A DNA stretch of 5,730 bases from Planctomycetota bacterium (lineage in GTDB: Bacteria; Planctomycetota; MHYJ01; JACPRB01). The notes beneath the pieces are model-generated. The model did not search any database. It was not told the origin of the DNA and saw only the letters and a program-made list of their open reading frames with translations. Positions 1 to 5,693 of this stretch are shown one piece after another. Each line of letters begins with the position of its first letter. Position 1 is the first letter of the stretch. The stretch is from contig JAHFOZ010000278.1 in NCBI GenBank assembly GCA_023261405.1, positions 1-5,730 of the forward strand, in the 5' to 3' direction. Position numbers and translations under genes: made by a program.

Positions 1-2170
1 CCCGCAGATCCACCGGAAGGGACTCATCCCCCGCGATCCGGAGCAGGGCCTCGTCGAAATCCGATGCCCCCGCGGCCCGAAGCGTGGCCACCGACTGGCG
101 GACCACCCGCTGGTCAGGATGATCCAGCCCCCAACGGACCTCCGCCAGCCACACGCTCGGGGTGCGATCCAGGGTGGCACGCGGCATCGATTCCAGCAGC
201 AGGAGCCGGGCGTCCACAGCGGTTGCAGGATCCCGGAGCCCGAGCGCCACGAGTTCCTGCAGCGCCGGATCGCGCGCGAATGCAACCACGATCCCCCGCA
301 GATTCTCCTTCCGCTCCTCGCCCAGCGGCGTCTCTCCCAGCCAATGCTTCGCGAGTCCGAGGATTTCCTTGGCCCAGGACGGTCGAGCGAGGATCACGCG
401 CAGCGCCGCTTGCTGGAGCGCAGGATCGACCGGGTCAAGGAGCGGGGTCACGAGCTCCTGGGTGAGACCTCCGCCCTCCATTTGATCGAGCGCCAGGAGC
501 GCCGCGCGGCGCACCTGGGCGCTCGGATCTTTCAAGGCGCCGATCATCCCCTCGCGGTCGCCGATCCGTATCAACGCGAAGATCAGCGCATGCTCGAGGT
601 ACCGGTCGCCCCCGGCCCGGACCGCGTCGAGGATCGCGTCCACGGCCTTACGGTCCCCGATGCGCCCCAGCGCCGCCGCCGCCTCGCGCCGGACCGCAGG
701 CGTGTCGGTCTTCACGAGATCCGCCAGCCGCTCCCCGGCTTGCCGGTCGCGATGAAGCCCCGCGGAAGACGCCGCAGCCTGGCGCACGCCTTCATCCGCG
801 TCCGAGAGGGCGGAGCGCACGAGCGTCCGTGCCTCGTCCCCCTCCACGCGAGTGAGCGCCCATACGGTGTTCCGACGGACCGACACCGACCCGGCCTGCA
901 GGCCCCCCCTCAAGGCGAGGGGGCCTTTGCGGGCGAGTTCCCGCACGGCGCGCTCGCGGACGGTGAACCGGGGATCGTCGAAGAGCCCGACTCCCGCCTC
1001 TGCCCACCTGACATCCTCGCCCCGCGCGTCCTTCACCCGTGGAGCGTCCTTCCGGCGCACCCGGTAGATGCCACCCAGAACTTGCGGTTTGGCGATCTGG
1101 GAGGTCGGACAGCCGATGCGGAACCAGCCTCCCGTGTCGACGATGAGGATGCTTCCATCGGCATCTTCGAGCACGTCGGTGGGATGGAAGTCGGCGTGCG
1201 GGGAACCGACGAATTCCTCGTTCCTCGAGCGCCAGGTGGCGCCATCCCGCTCGAGGACGTGCCGCATCACCTTGTGCGTGTTGAAGTAGGTGACGAAGAG
1301 GTTGTTCGCGAGGGTTCCTCCGCTCCGGTAGATCATCACCCCCGAGGGCGCCGTGGCCGGCATGGGGACCATCACCGGGAGGAAATCGCCCGTCCGCTTC
1401 CGGTCGTTGTAGACCCGGTCGCGCACGGCGTACTCTCCACCCTCCACCCCGTGGATCACCGCGTCGCGAAGGCCACCTCCGAACGAGTCGGGGGCCCAGA
1501 AAGTCCCCGCGATGAAGAAGTCCCCTTCCGGAGTCCAGTCCACTTCCACCGGGTTCCCGATCGTGCCGCAGACGATCTCCACTTCGGTTCCTTCGGGTCG
1601 CATCCGCATGAGCCAGGGCCCGGTGGCCTTCTTGATCACGGTGCCGTCGGGATACCGGAGGTTGTGCGCCATGCGTCCCGGGAGGAAATAGATCCTGCCG
1701 TCCGGCCCCAGGCATGCACCATGCGCGTCGTCCGCCACGCCGGTGTTGGCCAACCCGGTCACGAGCTCGGTGCGTTTGTCGCAGACCCCGTCCCCGTCGG
1801 CATCCTCCAGCTTCCAGAAACCGGGGGGGGACGTGGTGTAGACCGCTCCCTCGTGCCAGAGCAACCCCTGGGGAAAGACGAGCTTGTCCGCGAAGACGCG
1901 ACTCTTGTCGAATTTCCCGTCGCCGTCCGTATCCTCGAGGAGTCGGATCCGATGCGGCGGGTCCTTCAGCAGGTCGCCCCCTTTGAGGTTCACCCCGGCG
2001 GAGTCGCTGACGTACAGCCGGCCCCGGTCGTCGAACGCTGCCATGATCGGCCGCTCGACCAGGGGCGGCCCCGCGACCTTCTCGAGCGTGTACCCATCCG
2101 GGACCGTGATGGGCGGGTCCTGCGCAGCGGCCGCGAGGACCCAGGCGAGGACAAACGCCGGCATCATCAT
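1..2170 (-). CDS. PVC-type membrane-bound dehydrogenase-like protein: beta-propeller plus HEAT repeats (3' end outside window)
   Basis: The frame is open for 723 codons from the ATG at 2170 to the window edge, so the C-terminus is missing. Residues 1-17 are a hydrophobic export signal (FVLAWVLAAAA before QDPP), unusually without a Lys or Arg at its start. Residues about 20-375 match the Pirellula/Verrucomicrobia 'membrane-bound dehydrogenase' N-terminal domain, a beta-propeller, as I remember it. Visible marks are acidic DxDGDG loops at 80-85 and 123-128, a related DADGS at 336-340, FHPTDV at 328-333, and GCPTSQ (353-358) followed by LGGIYRVRR (365-373). From about 395 to 720 run degenerate HEAT-like helical repeats (VRRNTVWAL, VRQAAASSA, VRREAAAALGRIGD, VRRAALLAL). 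Full-length relatives usually end in a c-type cytochrome domain with CxxCH; none is in the visible part. Substrate and redox activity are unproven. Start chosen because GGAGGGG lies 10 nt upstream of the first of three consecutive ATGs. Confidence 0.93.
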   Translation of the reverse strand, partial: MMMPAFVLAWVLAAAAQDPPITVPDGYTLEKVAGPPLVERPIMAAFDDRGRLYVSDSAGVNLKGGDLLKDPPHRIRLLEDTDGDGKFDKSRVFADKLVFPQGLLWHEGAVYTTSPPGFWKLEDADGDGVCDKRTELVTGLANTGVADDAHGACLGPDGRIYFLPGRMAHNLRYPDGTVIKKATGPWLMRMRPEGTEVEIVCGTIGNPVEVDWTPEGDFFIAGTFWAPDSFGGGLRDAVIHGVEGGEYAVRDRVYNDRKRTGDFLPVMVPMPATAPSGVMIYRSGGTLANNLFVTYFNTHKVMRHVLERDGATWRSRNEEFVGSPHADFHPTDVLEDADGSILIVDTGGWFRIGCPTSQIAKPQVLGGIYRVRRKDAPRVKDARGEDVRWAEAGVGLFDDPRFTVRERAVRELARKGPLALRGGLQAGSVSVRRNTVWALTRVEGDEARTLVRSALSDADEGVRQAAASSAGLHRDRQAGERLADLVKTDTPAVRREAAAALGRIGDRKAVDAILDAVRAGGDRYLEHALIFALIRIGDREGMIGALKDPSAQVRRAALLALDQMEGGGLTQELVTPLLDPVDPALQQAALRVILARPSWAKEILGLAKHWLGETPLGEERKENLRGIVVAFARDPALQELVALGLRDPATAVDARLLLLESMPRATLDRTPSVWLAEVRWGLDHPDQRVVRQSVATLRAAGASDFDEALLRIAGDESLPVDLR

Positions 2171-2301
2171 GTCCGAGAATCCCCTCCGGCATAGAATACG
2201 CTGGCCGGAACTCTTCGTGACCTCTTGGGAGGGGCATCCTCGTCCTGGCCGGCGGCGAGGGTCGACAGAACCAGAACGAGCAAGCCCCTCGGGATGGCCA
2301 C
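2167..2301 (-). CDS. Possible 44-aa secreted peptide overlapping the start of the propeller/HEAT gene
   Basis: A GTG-initiated frame encodes VAIPRGLLVLVLSTLAAGQDEDAPP and then a basic tail ending in GGDSRT. The first 18 residues resemble a signal peptide, and the AAG-QD junction resembles the mature N-termini of the other exported proteins here. Its TGA overlaps the start of the next gene as ATGA, the geometry of translational coupling. Against it: no convincing Shine-Dalgarno before the GTG, a second half that loses the strong third-position G/C bias of the neighbours, and no family I recognise. It could be a real small peptide, an upstream leader ORF, the remnant of a lost gene, or chance. 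An in-frame ATG at 2376 would give 69 codons with an unlikely Arg-rich start. Confidence 0.2.
   Translation of the reverse strand: MAIPRGLLVLVLSTLAAGQDEDAPPKRSRRVPASVFYAGGDSRT
2181..2187 (-). promoter_or_regulatory. Ribosome binding site choosing the start of the propeller/HEAT gene
   Basis: On the minus strand GGAGGGG lies 10 nt before the first ATG of an ATGATGATG triplet (2170-2162). The next two ATGs would have spacings of 13 and 16 nt, so the first is preferred. The frame stays open upstream, but I found no ATG, GTG or TTG in the roughly 20 codons above the triplet. Confidence 0.6.
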
Positions 2302-2317
2302 CTCATTGGAACGCCGG

Positions 2318-2351
2318 GGACCGCGCCTGCAATGCGAACCTGGGCGCGTCC
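2318..2351. other. Bulged inverted repeat in the divergent intergenic region
   Basis: GGAC-C-GCGCC (2318-2327) pairs with GGCGCGTCC (2343-2351): nine base pairs, one bulged C at 2322 and a 15-nt loop. On the minus strand it would sit in the leader of the large gene if transcription starts near 2390-2400. On the plus strand it lies upstream of the promoter of the next gene. A short T-rich stretch (2361-2371) follows on the plus strand but is about ten nt away, so it is a poor intrinsic terminator. Chance folding in GC-rich DNA is a real alternative. Confidence 0.2.
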
Positions 2352-2369
2352 TCGCCGCGGCTCTTTTCC

Positions 2370-2398
2370 TTGTCACGTCTGCCCCGTCGTCGTATTAA
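2370..2398 (+). promoter_or_regulatory. Sigma70-type promoter for the 2438 gene
   Basis: TTGTCA (2370-2375, 5 of 6 to the -35 consensus) is followed after exactly 17 bp by TATTAA (2393-2398, 4 of 6 to the -10). This is the only clearly AT-rich patch in the intergenic region. Transcription would begin near 2405, giving a leader of about 33 nt that holds the AAAGGAG ribosome site at 2423-2429. The -10 is embedded in the perfect palindrome GTATTAATAC (2392-2401), which could also be an operator or serve as a -10 on the other strand. Confidence 0.55.
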
Positions 2399-2437
2399 TA
2401 CCCGTGTTCCCCATTCGAAACCAAAGGAGCTGATCCC

Positions 2438-3046
2438 ATGAAGACCGCCGCCGCCCTGGCCACCCTGATTCTCGCCTTCTCCGGTGCCCCCCAGGATTCC
2501 TTCAAGGTCGACGACGAGGGGTTCATCCGCAACTGGCTGGTCCTGGCCCCCATCGCGAGCGAGAACGAGGACGCCGGCGCCGCCGAAGTTGAGAAGGAGC
2601 AGGTGAAGGACGAGGCCAAGCTCAAGCCCAAGGCCGGCGACAAGGCCACCGCGGGCGGCAAGGAACTCACCTGGAAGGCCCACAAGACCACCGATTACTA
2701 CATCGATTTCCGCGCTTCTTTCGGCGCCGAGCGCGGCGAGGACGTGGTCGGATACGCCGTGGCGTACGTCCACGCGGAGGCGGAGATGACGGGCCTCAAG
2801 ATCCTGATGGGCTCGAACGACCAGGCAAAGCTCTACCTGAACGGAAAGTGCGTCGTCAAGTTCGAGGAGGGCCGCACGATCGACAAGGACCAGAGCGCGG
2901 GCGACAACGTCACCCTCGCCAAGGGCCAGAACGTGATCGTCTTCAAGGTCATCAACGAGAAGAACAACTGGGCGGGCTGCGTCCGCTTCACGGACAAGGC
3001 CGGCGCGGCCGTGAAGAGCCTGAAGGTCTCGCTGGCCCCCCAGTAG
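2438..3046 (+). CDS. Exported beta-sandwich protein of unknown function (NWLVL...LNGK type)
   Basis: A 202-residue protein. Residues 1-18 are a signal peptide (Lys2, then AAALATLILAFSGA) with cleavage likely just before PQD. The mature part opens with GFIRNWLVLAPI (28-39), has a Lys/Glu-rich stretch (about 41-75), then strands ending in YAVAYVHAE (106-114), GSNDQAKLYLNGK (125-137) and LAKGQNVIVFKVINEKNNW (160-178). As I remember, this order of motifs (NWLVLGPF start, 'GSDD...V.LNGK', 'L.KGWN.LL.K') is typical of the galactose-binding-like beta-sandwich modules attached to secreted glycosidases and PVC proteins. Here the module stands alone with no catalytic domain. It may bind a polymer or be a structural envelope protein; the ligand is unknown. 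AAAGGAG lies 8 nt before the ATG. It is divergent from the large gene at left and convergent with the esterase at right. Confidence 0.9.
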   Translation: MKTAAALATLILAFSGAPQDSFKVDDEGFIRNWLVLAPIASENEDAGAAEVEKEQVKDEAKLKPKAGDKATAGGKELTWKAHKTTDYYIDFRASFGAERGEDVVGYAVAYVHAEAEMTGLKILMGSNDQAKLYLNGKCVVKFEEGRTIDKDQSAGDNVTLAKGQNVIVFKVINEKNNWAGCVRFTDKAGAAVKSLKVSLAPQ

Positions 3047-3059
3047 GGGCAAGACCTCC

Positions 3060-3084
3060 GGCCGGGCTTCCGCGAGGGCCGGCC
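3060..3084. terminator. GC-rich hairpin between convergent genes, possible bidirectional terminator
   Basis: GGCCGG (3060-3065) pairs with CCGGCC (3079-3084), and inside it C-T-T (3067-3069) can pair with G-A-G (3074-3076), leaving a 4-nt loop. It fills most of the 37-bp gap between the two convergent stop codons, and its right arm reaches the last base of the esterase stop codon. There is no proper T tract on either side: TACTTCTTCTTC follows on the plus strand and no T run on the minus strand. If it terminates transcription it may need Rho or act only as an mRNA 3'-end stabiliser. Confidence 0.35.
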
Positions 3085-3914
3085 TACTTCTTCTTCGCCC
3101 GGTCCAGAACGCGCTCCTTGACCTCGGCGATCTTCCGGACCGAGAGCCAGCCGCGGAGCAGGTAGCCCGAGTTCTTCAGGTTCTCCTCGGTGGGCGCGCT
3201 GTTCGCCGCGGCCCCGTTCACGCCCGCTGTGGGGTGCACGCCGTCGCTGCTGACGAGAGTCCCGAGCCAGTCCGTGGGCCGGCGCTTGAGGATTTCGCCG
3301 CCGAAATCGATGAGCGGCAGTTGCTTCTCCTTCGCCAGCTCCTGCAGGATCGCGTTGTAGGACTTCACCACGTCGTCCTTGCCCTTGCAGGGCGGCAGCG
3401 TGGACAGGATCGCGATGCTGCCGTTGGCCAGGAAGACGTCGATGACCTTGGCCATGTCCGCCTTGTACTGAGCAGGCGCCCGGCCGGCCGTGAGGTCGTT
3501 GGTCCCGAGCATCACCACCACCATCTGCGGGTTGTACTTCTTCACCACCTCGGCCAGCGGCGGGATGCCCGCCTTGCCCCCCTCCAGGAACTCGAAACTC
3601 TTGATGCCGCTCACGGCGGTCTCCGAGCGGCCACCCGGCCGGTCCACGCTGCAGAGGAAGACGCCGTCGGTGTCGTCCCCCGCCCCCACGTGCATCCACT
3701 TGCATACGGCCTCGTCCTGCGGCGTCTTGCCCTGCCCCCCTTTGGCCCACGACGAGTACGGGTTCGCGTAGGTGATCGAGTCCCCGATGTGGAGGACCAC
3801 CCCTTCCTTGCCCTTGAAACGGGCGGCGACCTTGGCCATCGCCGCCCCATAGTCGGTCTCCTTGGTCTGCGGGGCCAGGACCGCGAGGATGGATGCAAAT
3901 GCGAGCGACTTCAT
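3084..3914 (-). CDS. Exported SGNH/GDSL-family hydrolase (probable carbohydrate or acyl esterase)
   Basis: A 276-residue protein with a short signal peptide (MKSLAFASILAVLA, cleaved before PQTKE). All blocks of the SGNH hydrolase fold are visible: GDSIT with nucleophile Ser46 (44-48), a block II glycine probably at VSGIKS (Gly103), GTND with oxyanion-hole Asn139 (137-140), and DGVHPT with Asp224 and His227 (224-229). An active serine esterase is therefore predicted. Family members remove acyl groups from polysaccharides, lipids or small esters; the substrate cannot be read here. An insert at about 57-100 (KGGQGKTPQDEAVCKWMHVGAGDDTDG) separates blocks I and II and could shape the substrate cleft. 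The tail is basic (RAKKK). The start at 3914 is chosen over ATGs at 3935 and 4100 because AGGAGG lies 9 nt upstream and the signal peptide begins there. It diverges from a second SGNH gene of clearly different sequence, so the pair is not a recent duplication. Confidence 0.93.
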   Translation of the reverse strand: MKSLAFASILAVLAPQTKETDYGAAMAKVAARFKGKEGVVLHIGDSITYANPYSSWAKGGQGKTPQDEAVCKWMHVGAGDDTDGVFLCSVDRPGGRSETAVSGIKSFEFLEGGKAGIPPLAEVVKKYNPQMVVVMLGTNDLTAGRAPAQYKADMAKVIDVFLANGSIAILSTLPPCKGKDDVVKSYNAILQELAKEKQLPLIDFGGEILKRRPTDWLGTLVSSDGVHPTAGVNGAAANSAPTEENLKNSGYLLRGWLSVRKIAEVKERVLDRAKKK

Positions 3915-3923
3915 CGGCAGAGT

Positions 3924-3929
3924 CCTCCT
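3924..3929 (-). promoter_or_regulatory. Ribosome binding site deciding the start of the 3084-3914 esterase
   Basis: AGGAGG on the minus strand sits 9 nt before the ATG at 3914. An upstream in-frame ATG at 3935 precedes this site and has no comparable site of its own, so it would give an extra MGRRTLP that is probably not translated. Confidence 0.7.
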
Positions 3930-3955
3930 TCCCATCGTTTCAGCGTCCCCCTCAG

Positions 3956-3964
3956 AATGTAACA
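3956..3964 (-). promoter_or_regulatory. Candidate extended -10 promoter for the leftward esterase
   Basis: The minus strand reads TGTTACATT: a TG extension, one base, then TACATT (3961-3956; 4 of 6 to TATAAT). No good -35 is found 17 bp upstream, which extended -10 promoters can tolerate. Transcription would start near 3949 with a leader of about 35 nt carrying the AGGAGG site. Only one weak hexamer supports it. Confidence 0.3.
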
Positions 3965-3970
3965 CGCCGA

Positions 3971-3999
3971 TTGACACCAGGCGGGCCCTCCGATAGCAT
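3971..3999 (+). promoter_or_regulatory. Sigma70-type promoter for the rightward esterase
   Basis: A perfect TTGACA (3971-3976) is followed at the ideal 17-bp spacing by TAGCAT (3994-3999; 4 of 6 to TATAAT). A start near 4006 would leave a leader of roughly 20 nt that holds AGGAGG at 4016-4021. This is the best promoter match in the window and fits the gene it precedes. Confidence 0.65.
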
Positions 4000-4026
4000 C
4001 GCCCTCCTTCGAAACAGGAGGCCCCC

Positions 4027-4725
4027 ATGAAGACCCTGGCGCTCGTCCTCACGTTCCCCTTCATCCTGCAGGACCAGCCCGGCGAGAAGGCGGCCCCCAA
4101 GGATGCCGGCTGGCTGAAACGTCACGAGGGTTTCGTGGCCGAGGCCAGGAAGGGCGGCGTCGATCTCCTGTTCCTGGGGGATTCGATCACCGACGCCTGG
4201 AGAGGCAAGACCCAGAAAGCCCTGTGGGATGAGCGGTTCGCCCCGCTCAAGGCAGCGAACTTCGGAATCTCCGGCGACCGCACCCAGCACGTCCTCTGGA
4301 GGATTCAGAACGGGGAACTCGAGGGAATCCAGCCCAAGGCCGTGATGCTCATGATCGGCACCAACAACATCGGCCAGAAGGATCCCGAGCCGGCGGCCAG
4401 CGCCGTCGCCGGCGTCCAGGCGATCGTAAAGGAGGTTCACGCGAAATCCCCGAAGTCGAAAATACTCCTCCTCGGCGTCTTCCCCCGCAGCGAGAAGCCC
4501 GACCATGCCCACCGCGCCGTGATCAAGGAGATCAACGCCGCGATCGCCAAGCTCGACGACGGGGGGAAATCGGTGTCCTTTCTCGACATCGGGGACAAGT
4601 TCCTCCAGCCGGACGGATCGATCACCAGGGAGGTCATGCCCGATTTCCTGCACCTCACCCCCAAGGGCTACGAGATCTGGGCGGACGCGGTGAAGGAGCC
4701 GATCGCGAAACTGCTGAAGGAGTAG
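4027..4725 (+). CDS. Exported SGNH hydrolase, PAF-acetylhydrolase-like esterase
   Basis: A 232-residue protein. MKTLALVLTFPFILQ looks like a short signal peptide, with the mature chain starting near QDQPGEK. Catalytic blocks are complete: GDSITDAW with Ser53 (51-58), NFGISGDRTQHVLWR with Gly83 (78-92), GTNN with Asn113 (111-114), and DFLHLTPKGY with Asp206 and His209 (206-215). The NFGISGDRTQ..LWR and LHLT.KGY signatures match the platelet-activating-factor acetylhydrolase beta/gamma-like branch, a group with many bacterial acetylesterases that de-O-acetylate sugars. Deacetylation of a polysaccharide or its fragments is the likely role by family; the true substrate is unknown. AGGAGG sits 5 nt before the ATG, and a good promoter lies just upstream. 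The stop is 3 bp from the stop of the convergent LamG gene, leaving no room for its own terminator. Confidence 0.94.
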   Translation: MKTLALVLTFPFILQDQPGEKAAPKDAGWLKRHEGFVAEARKGGVDLLFLGDSITDAWRGKTQKALWDERFAPLKAANFGISGDRTQHVLWRIQNGELEGIQPKAVMLMIGTNNIGQKDPEPAASAVAGVQAIVKEVHAKSPKSKILLLGVFPRSEKPDHAHRAVIKEINAAIAKLDDGGKSVSFLDIGDKFLQPDGSITREVMPDFLHLTPKGYEIWADAVKEPIAKLLKE

Positions 4726-4728
4726 CGC

Positions 4729-5598
4729 TCAGCGTCGCACGAGCGACCGCACTCCGCCCTCGAGCTTTCCCAGGAGGACGATCTCGTCCTCGCTCAGCGG
4801 CCGGTTGAATAGAGCCAGATCGTCGTACAACCCCACGTAATTCATCCCAAGGACGATGGCCGCCCTTGATAGGTCCCAGGTATACGTCTTCCTCCCGCGC
4901 TGCTCCCCCTGCAGTTGCCCGTCGAGGTAGAGTCGCGCCACCGCGTCATCGAGCTGCGTGTTGAACTTCTCCCACGTGAAGACCACGTGCGTCCACTTCC
5001 CCCTGGCGAACGGGTGGCGGCGCACCACGATCCAGGGACGATCCCCGTCCGGGATATCGTCCCACTTCCTATTCTGCGGGTTCCACTCCCGGTGGTCCGA
5101 GAGGACTCCCATTCGGAACAGCCGTGGATCGCCCCCCTTGTCGAAATCAACGAACATGCAGGCGTCGTCCCATTTCTTGTCCGTGAGCTGGATCGGGTCG
5201 CAAAACCCGGGCTCAAGGTCCTTCTCGGGGTCGAGCGACATCCAGATCGAGACGGATCCCTGGAAGACCCCCTCGCTGTAGCTCATGTTCCTTTCCGCCT
5301 TGTAGAAGGCGACCTGCTTGATCTTCCTCTCGAACCTAAGCGCGTCCCCGTAACGGCCCGCCCCGCGGGCGATCGACACCCCCTCCGCCGGGAGGCCCGG
5401 CTTCACGTCCTTGAGAGGCGTGCCAAGGCCGGAATAGACCCCACGGTCGCCAGGCGCGAAGACCGCGTCCGCCTTTCCGTCGAACGGCACGTGAAACGTC
5501 AGCGCCTGCCGGAGGGATCCTTCCGAGGCGGCGGGCCGACCCCCGGCCCCGGCGCACCCGAGACACGAGGCAAGCATTGCGACCCGGAGGCTTCTCAT
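4729..5598 (-). CDS. LamG/concanavalin-like exported protein, probable lipoprotein
   Basis: A 289-residue protein. The N-terminus (MRSLRVAMLASCLGC) carries a lipobox: LASC (9-12) fits best, and Cys15 is a second candidate. A short Gly/Ala/Pro linker leads to LTFHVPFDG (33-41) and FAPGD (47-51). The rest reads like a concanavalin/LamG jelly roll: YGDALRF (83-89), FQGSVSIWMSLDP (112-124), PGFCDPIQLTDKKWDDACMFVDF (130-152), GKWTHVVFTWE (200-210), ARLYLDGQLQG (221-231), then VGLYDDLALFNRPLSEDEI (255-273). As I recall, planctomycete genomes hold many copies with this motif order. The fold usually binds or cleaves glycans, or serves as a surface module; no catalytic pair is obvious, so binding is the safer guess. 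GAGGG lies 5 nt before the ATG. The frame stays open upstream to the window edge but contains no ATG, GTG or TTG, so 5598 is the first usable start. Confidence 0.9.
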   Translation of the reverse strand: MRSLRVAMLASCLGCAGAGGRPAASEGSLRQALTFHVPFDGKADAVFAPGDRGVYSGLGTPLKDVKPGLPAEGVSIARGAGRYGDALRFERKIKQVAFYKAERNMSYSEGVFQGSVSIWMSLDPEKDLEPGFCDPIQLTDKKWDDACMFVDFDKGGDPRLFRMGVLSDHREWNPQNRKWDDIPDGDRPWIVVRRHPFARGKWTHVVFTWEKFNTQLDDAVARLYLDGQLQGEQRGRKTYTWDLSRAAIVLGMNYVGLYDDLALFNRPLSEDEIVLLGKLEGGVRSLVRR

Positions 5599-5637
5599 AT
5601 CTACCCTCGCGATGTGTCCAAGCCAAGACCCGACCCC

Positions 5638-5665
5638 AAAACGCTCCCGAAACCGCGCGGAGCGT
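5638..5665 (-). terminator. Hairpin with T run upstream of the LamG gene (terminator or attenuator-like)
   Basis: On the minus strand ACGCTCC (5665-5659) and GGAGCGT (5647-5641) form a perfect 7-bp stem with an 11-nt loop, directly followed by TTT (5640-5638), giving a run of four T counting the last stem base. This is the shape of a weak intrinsic terminator. It lies 40 nt before the LamG start codon. It could end a minus-strand transcript entering from the right or act in the LamG leader itself. The T run is short and then becomes G-rich, so activity is uncertain. Confidence 0.35.
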
Positions 5666-5693
5666 CCCAGGGCCAGCCCGCTCCTTCGATAGA

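Noticed and set aside
119..2194. Long plus-strand open frame of 691 codons
   Set aside because: It lies opposite the propeller/HEAT gene, is rich in Arg, His, Pro and Gly with no recognisable domain, and is explained by high GC in the opposite strand.
792..2306. 504-codon minus-strand open frame
   Set aside because: It overlaps the propeller/HEAT gene in another frame on the same strand. The translation is Arg/Gly/Pro-rich without motifs, while the competing frame gives clear family signatures.
2303..3052. 249-codon minus-strand open frame opposite the beta-sandwich gene
   Set aside because: Leu/Val/Gly-rich antisense shadow; the plus strand has a promoter, ribosome site, signal peptide and recognisable motifs.
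2833..3750. 305-codon minus-strand open frame across the two convergent genes
   Set aside because: Out of frame with the SGNH catalytic blocks, very Arg/Gly-rich, and overlaps two well-supported genes.
3234..3962. 242-codon plus-strand open frame opposite the first esterase
   Set aside because: Antisense shadow with low-complexity His/Val/Arg content and no domain.
3915..4100. N-terminal extension of the first esterase to the ATG at 4100
   Set aside because: It would run through the divergent promoter region and into the second esterase gene, and would bury the signal peptide; AGGAGG points to 3914.
3952..4653. 233-codon minus-strand open frame opposite the second esterase
   Set aside because: Antisense shadow; the plus strand encodes all SGNH blocks in order with a proper ribosome site.
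3084..4725. The two adjacent SGNH genes as a recent tandem or inverted duplication
   Set aside because: Only the catalytic blocks agree; lengths, block II, inserts and C-termini differ, so they belong to different branches of the superfamily.
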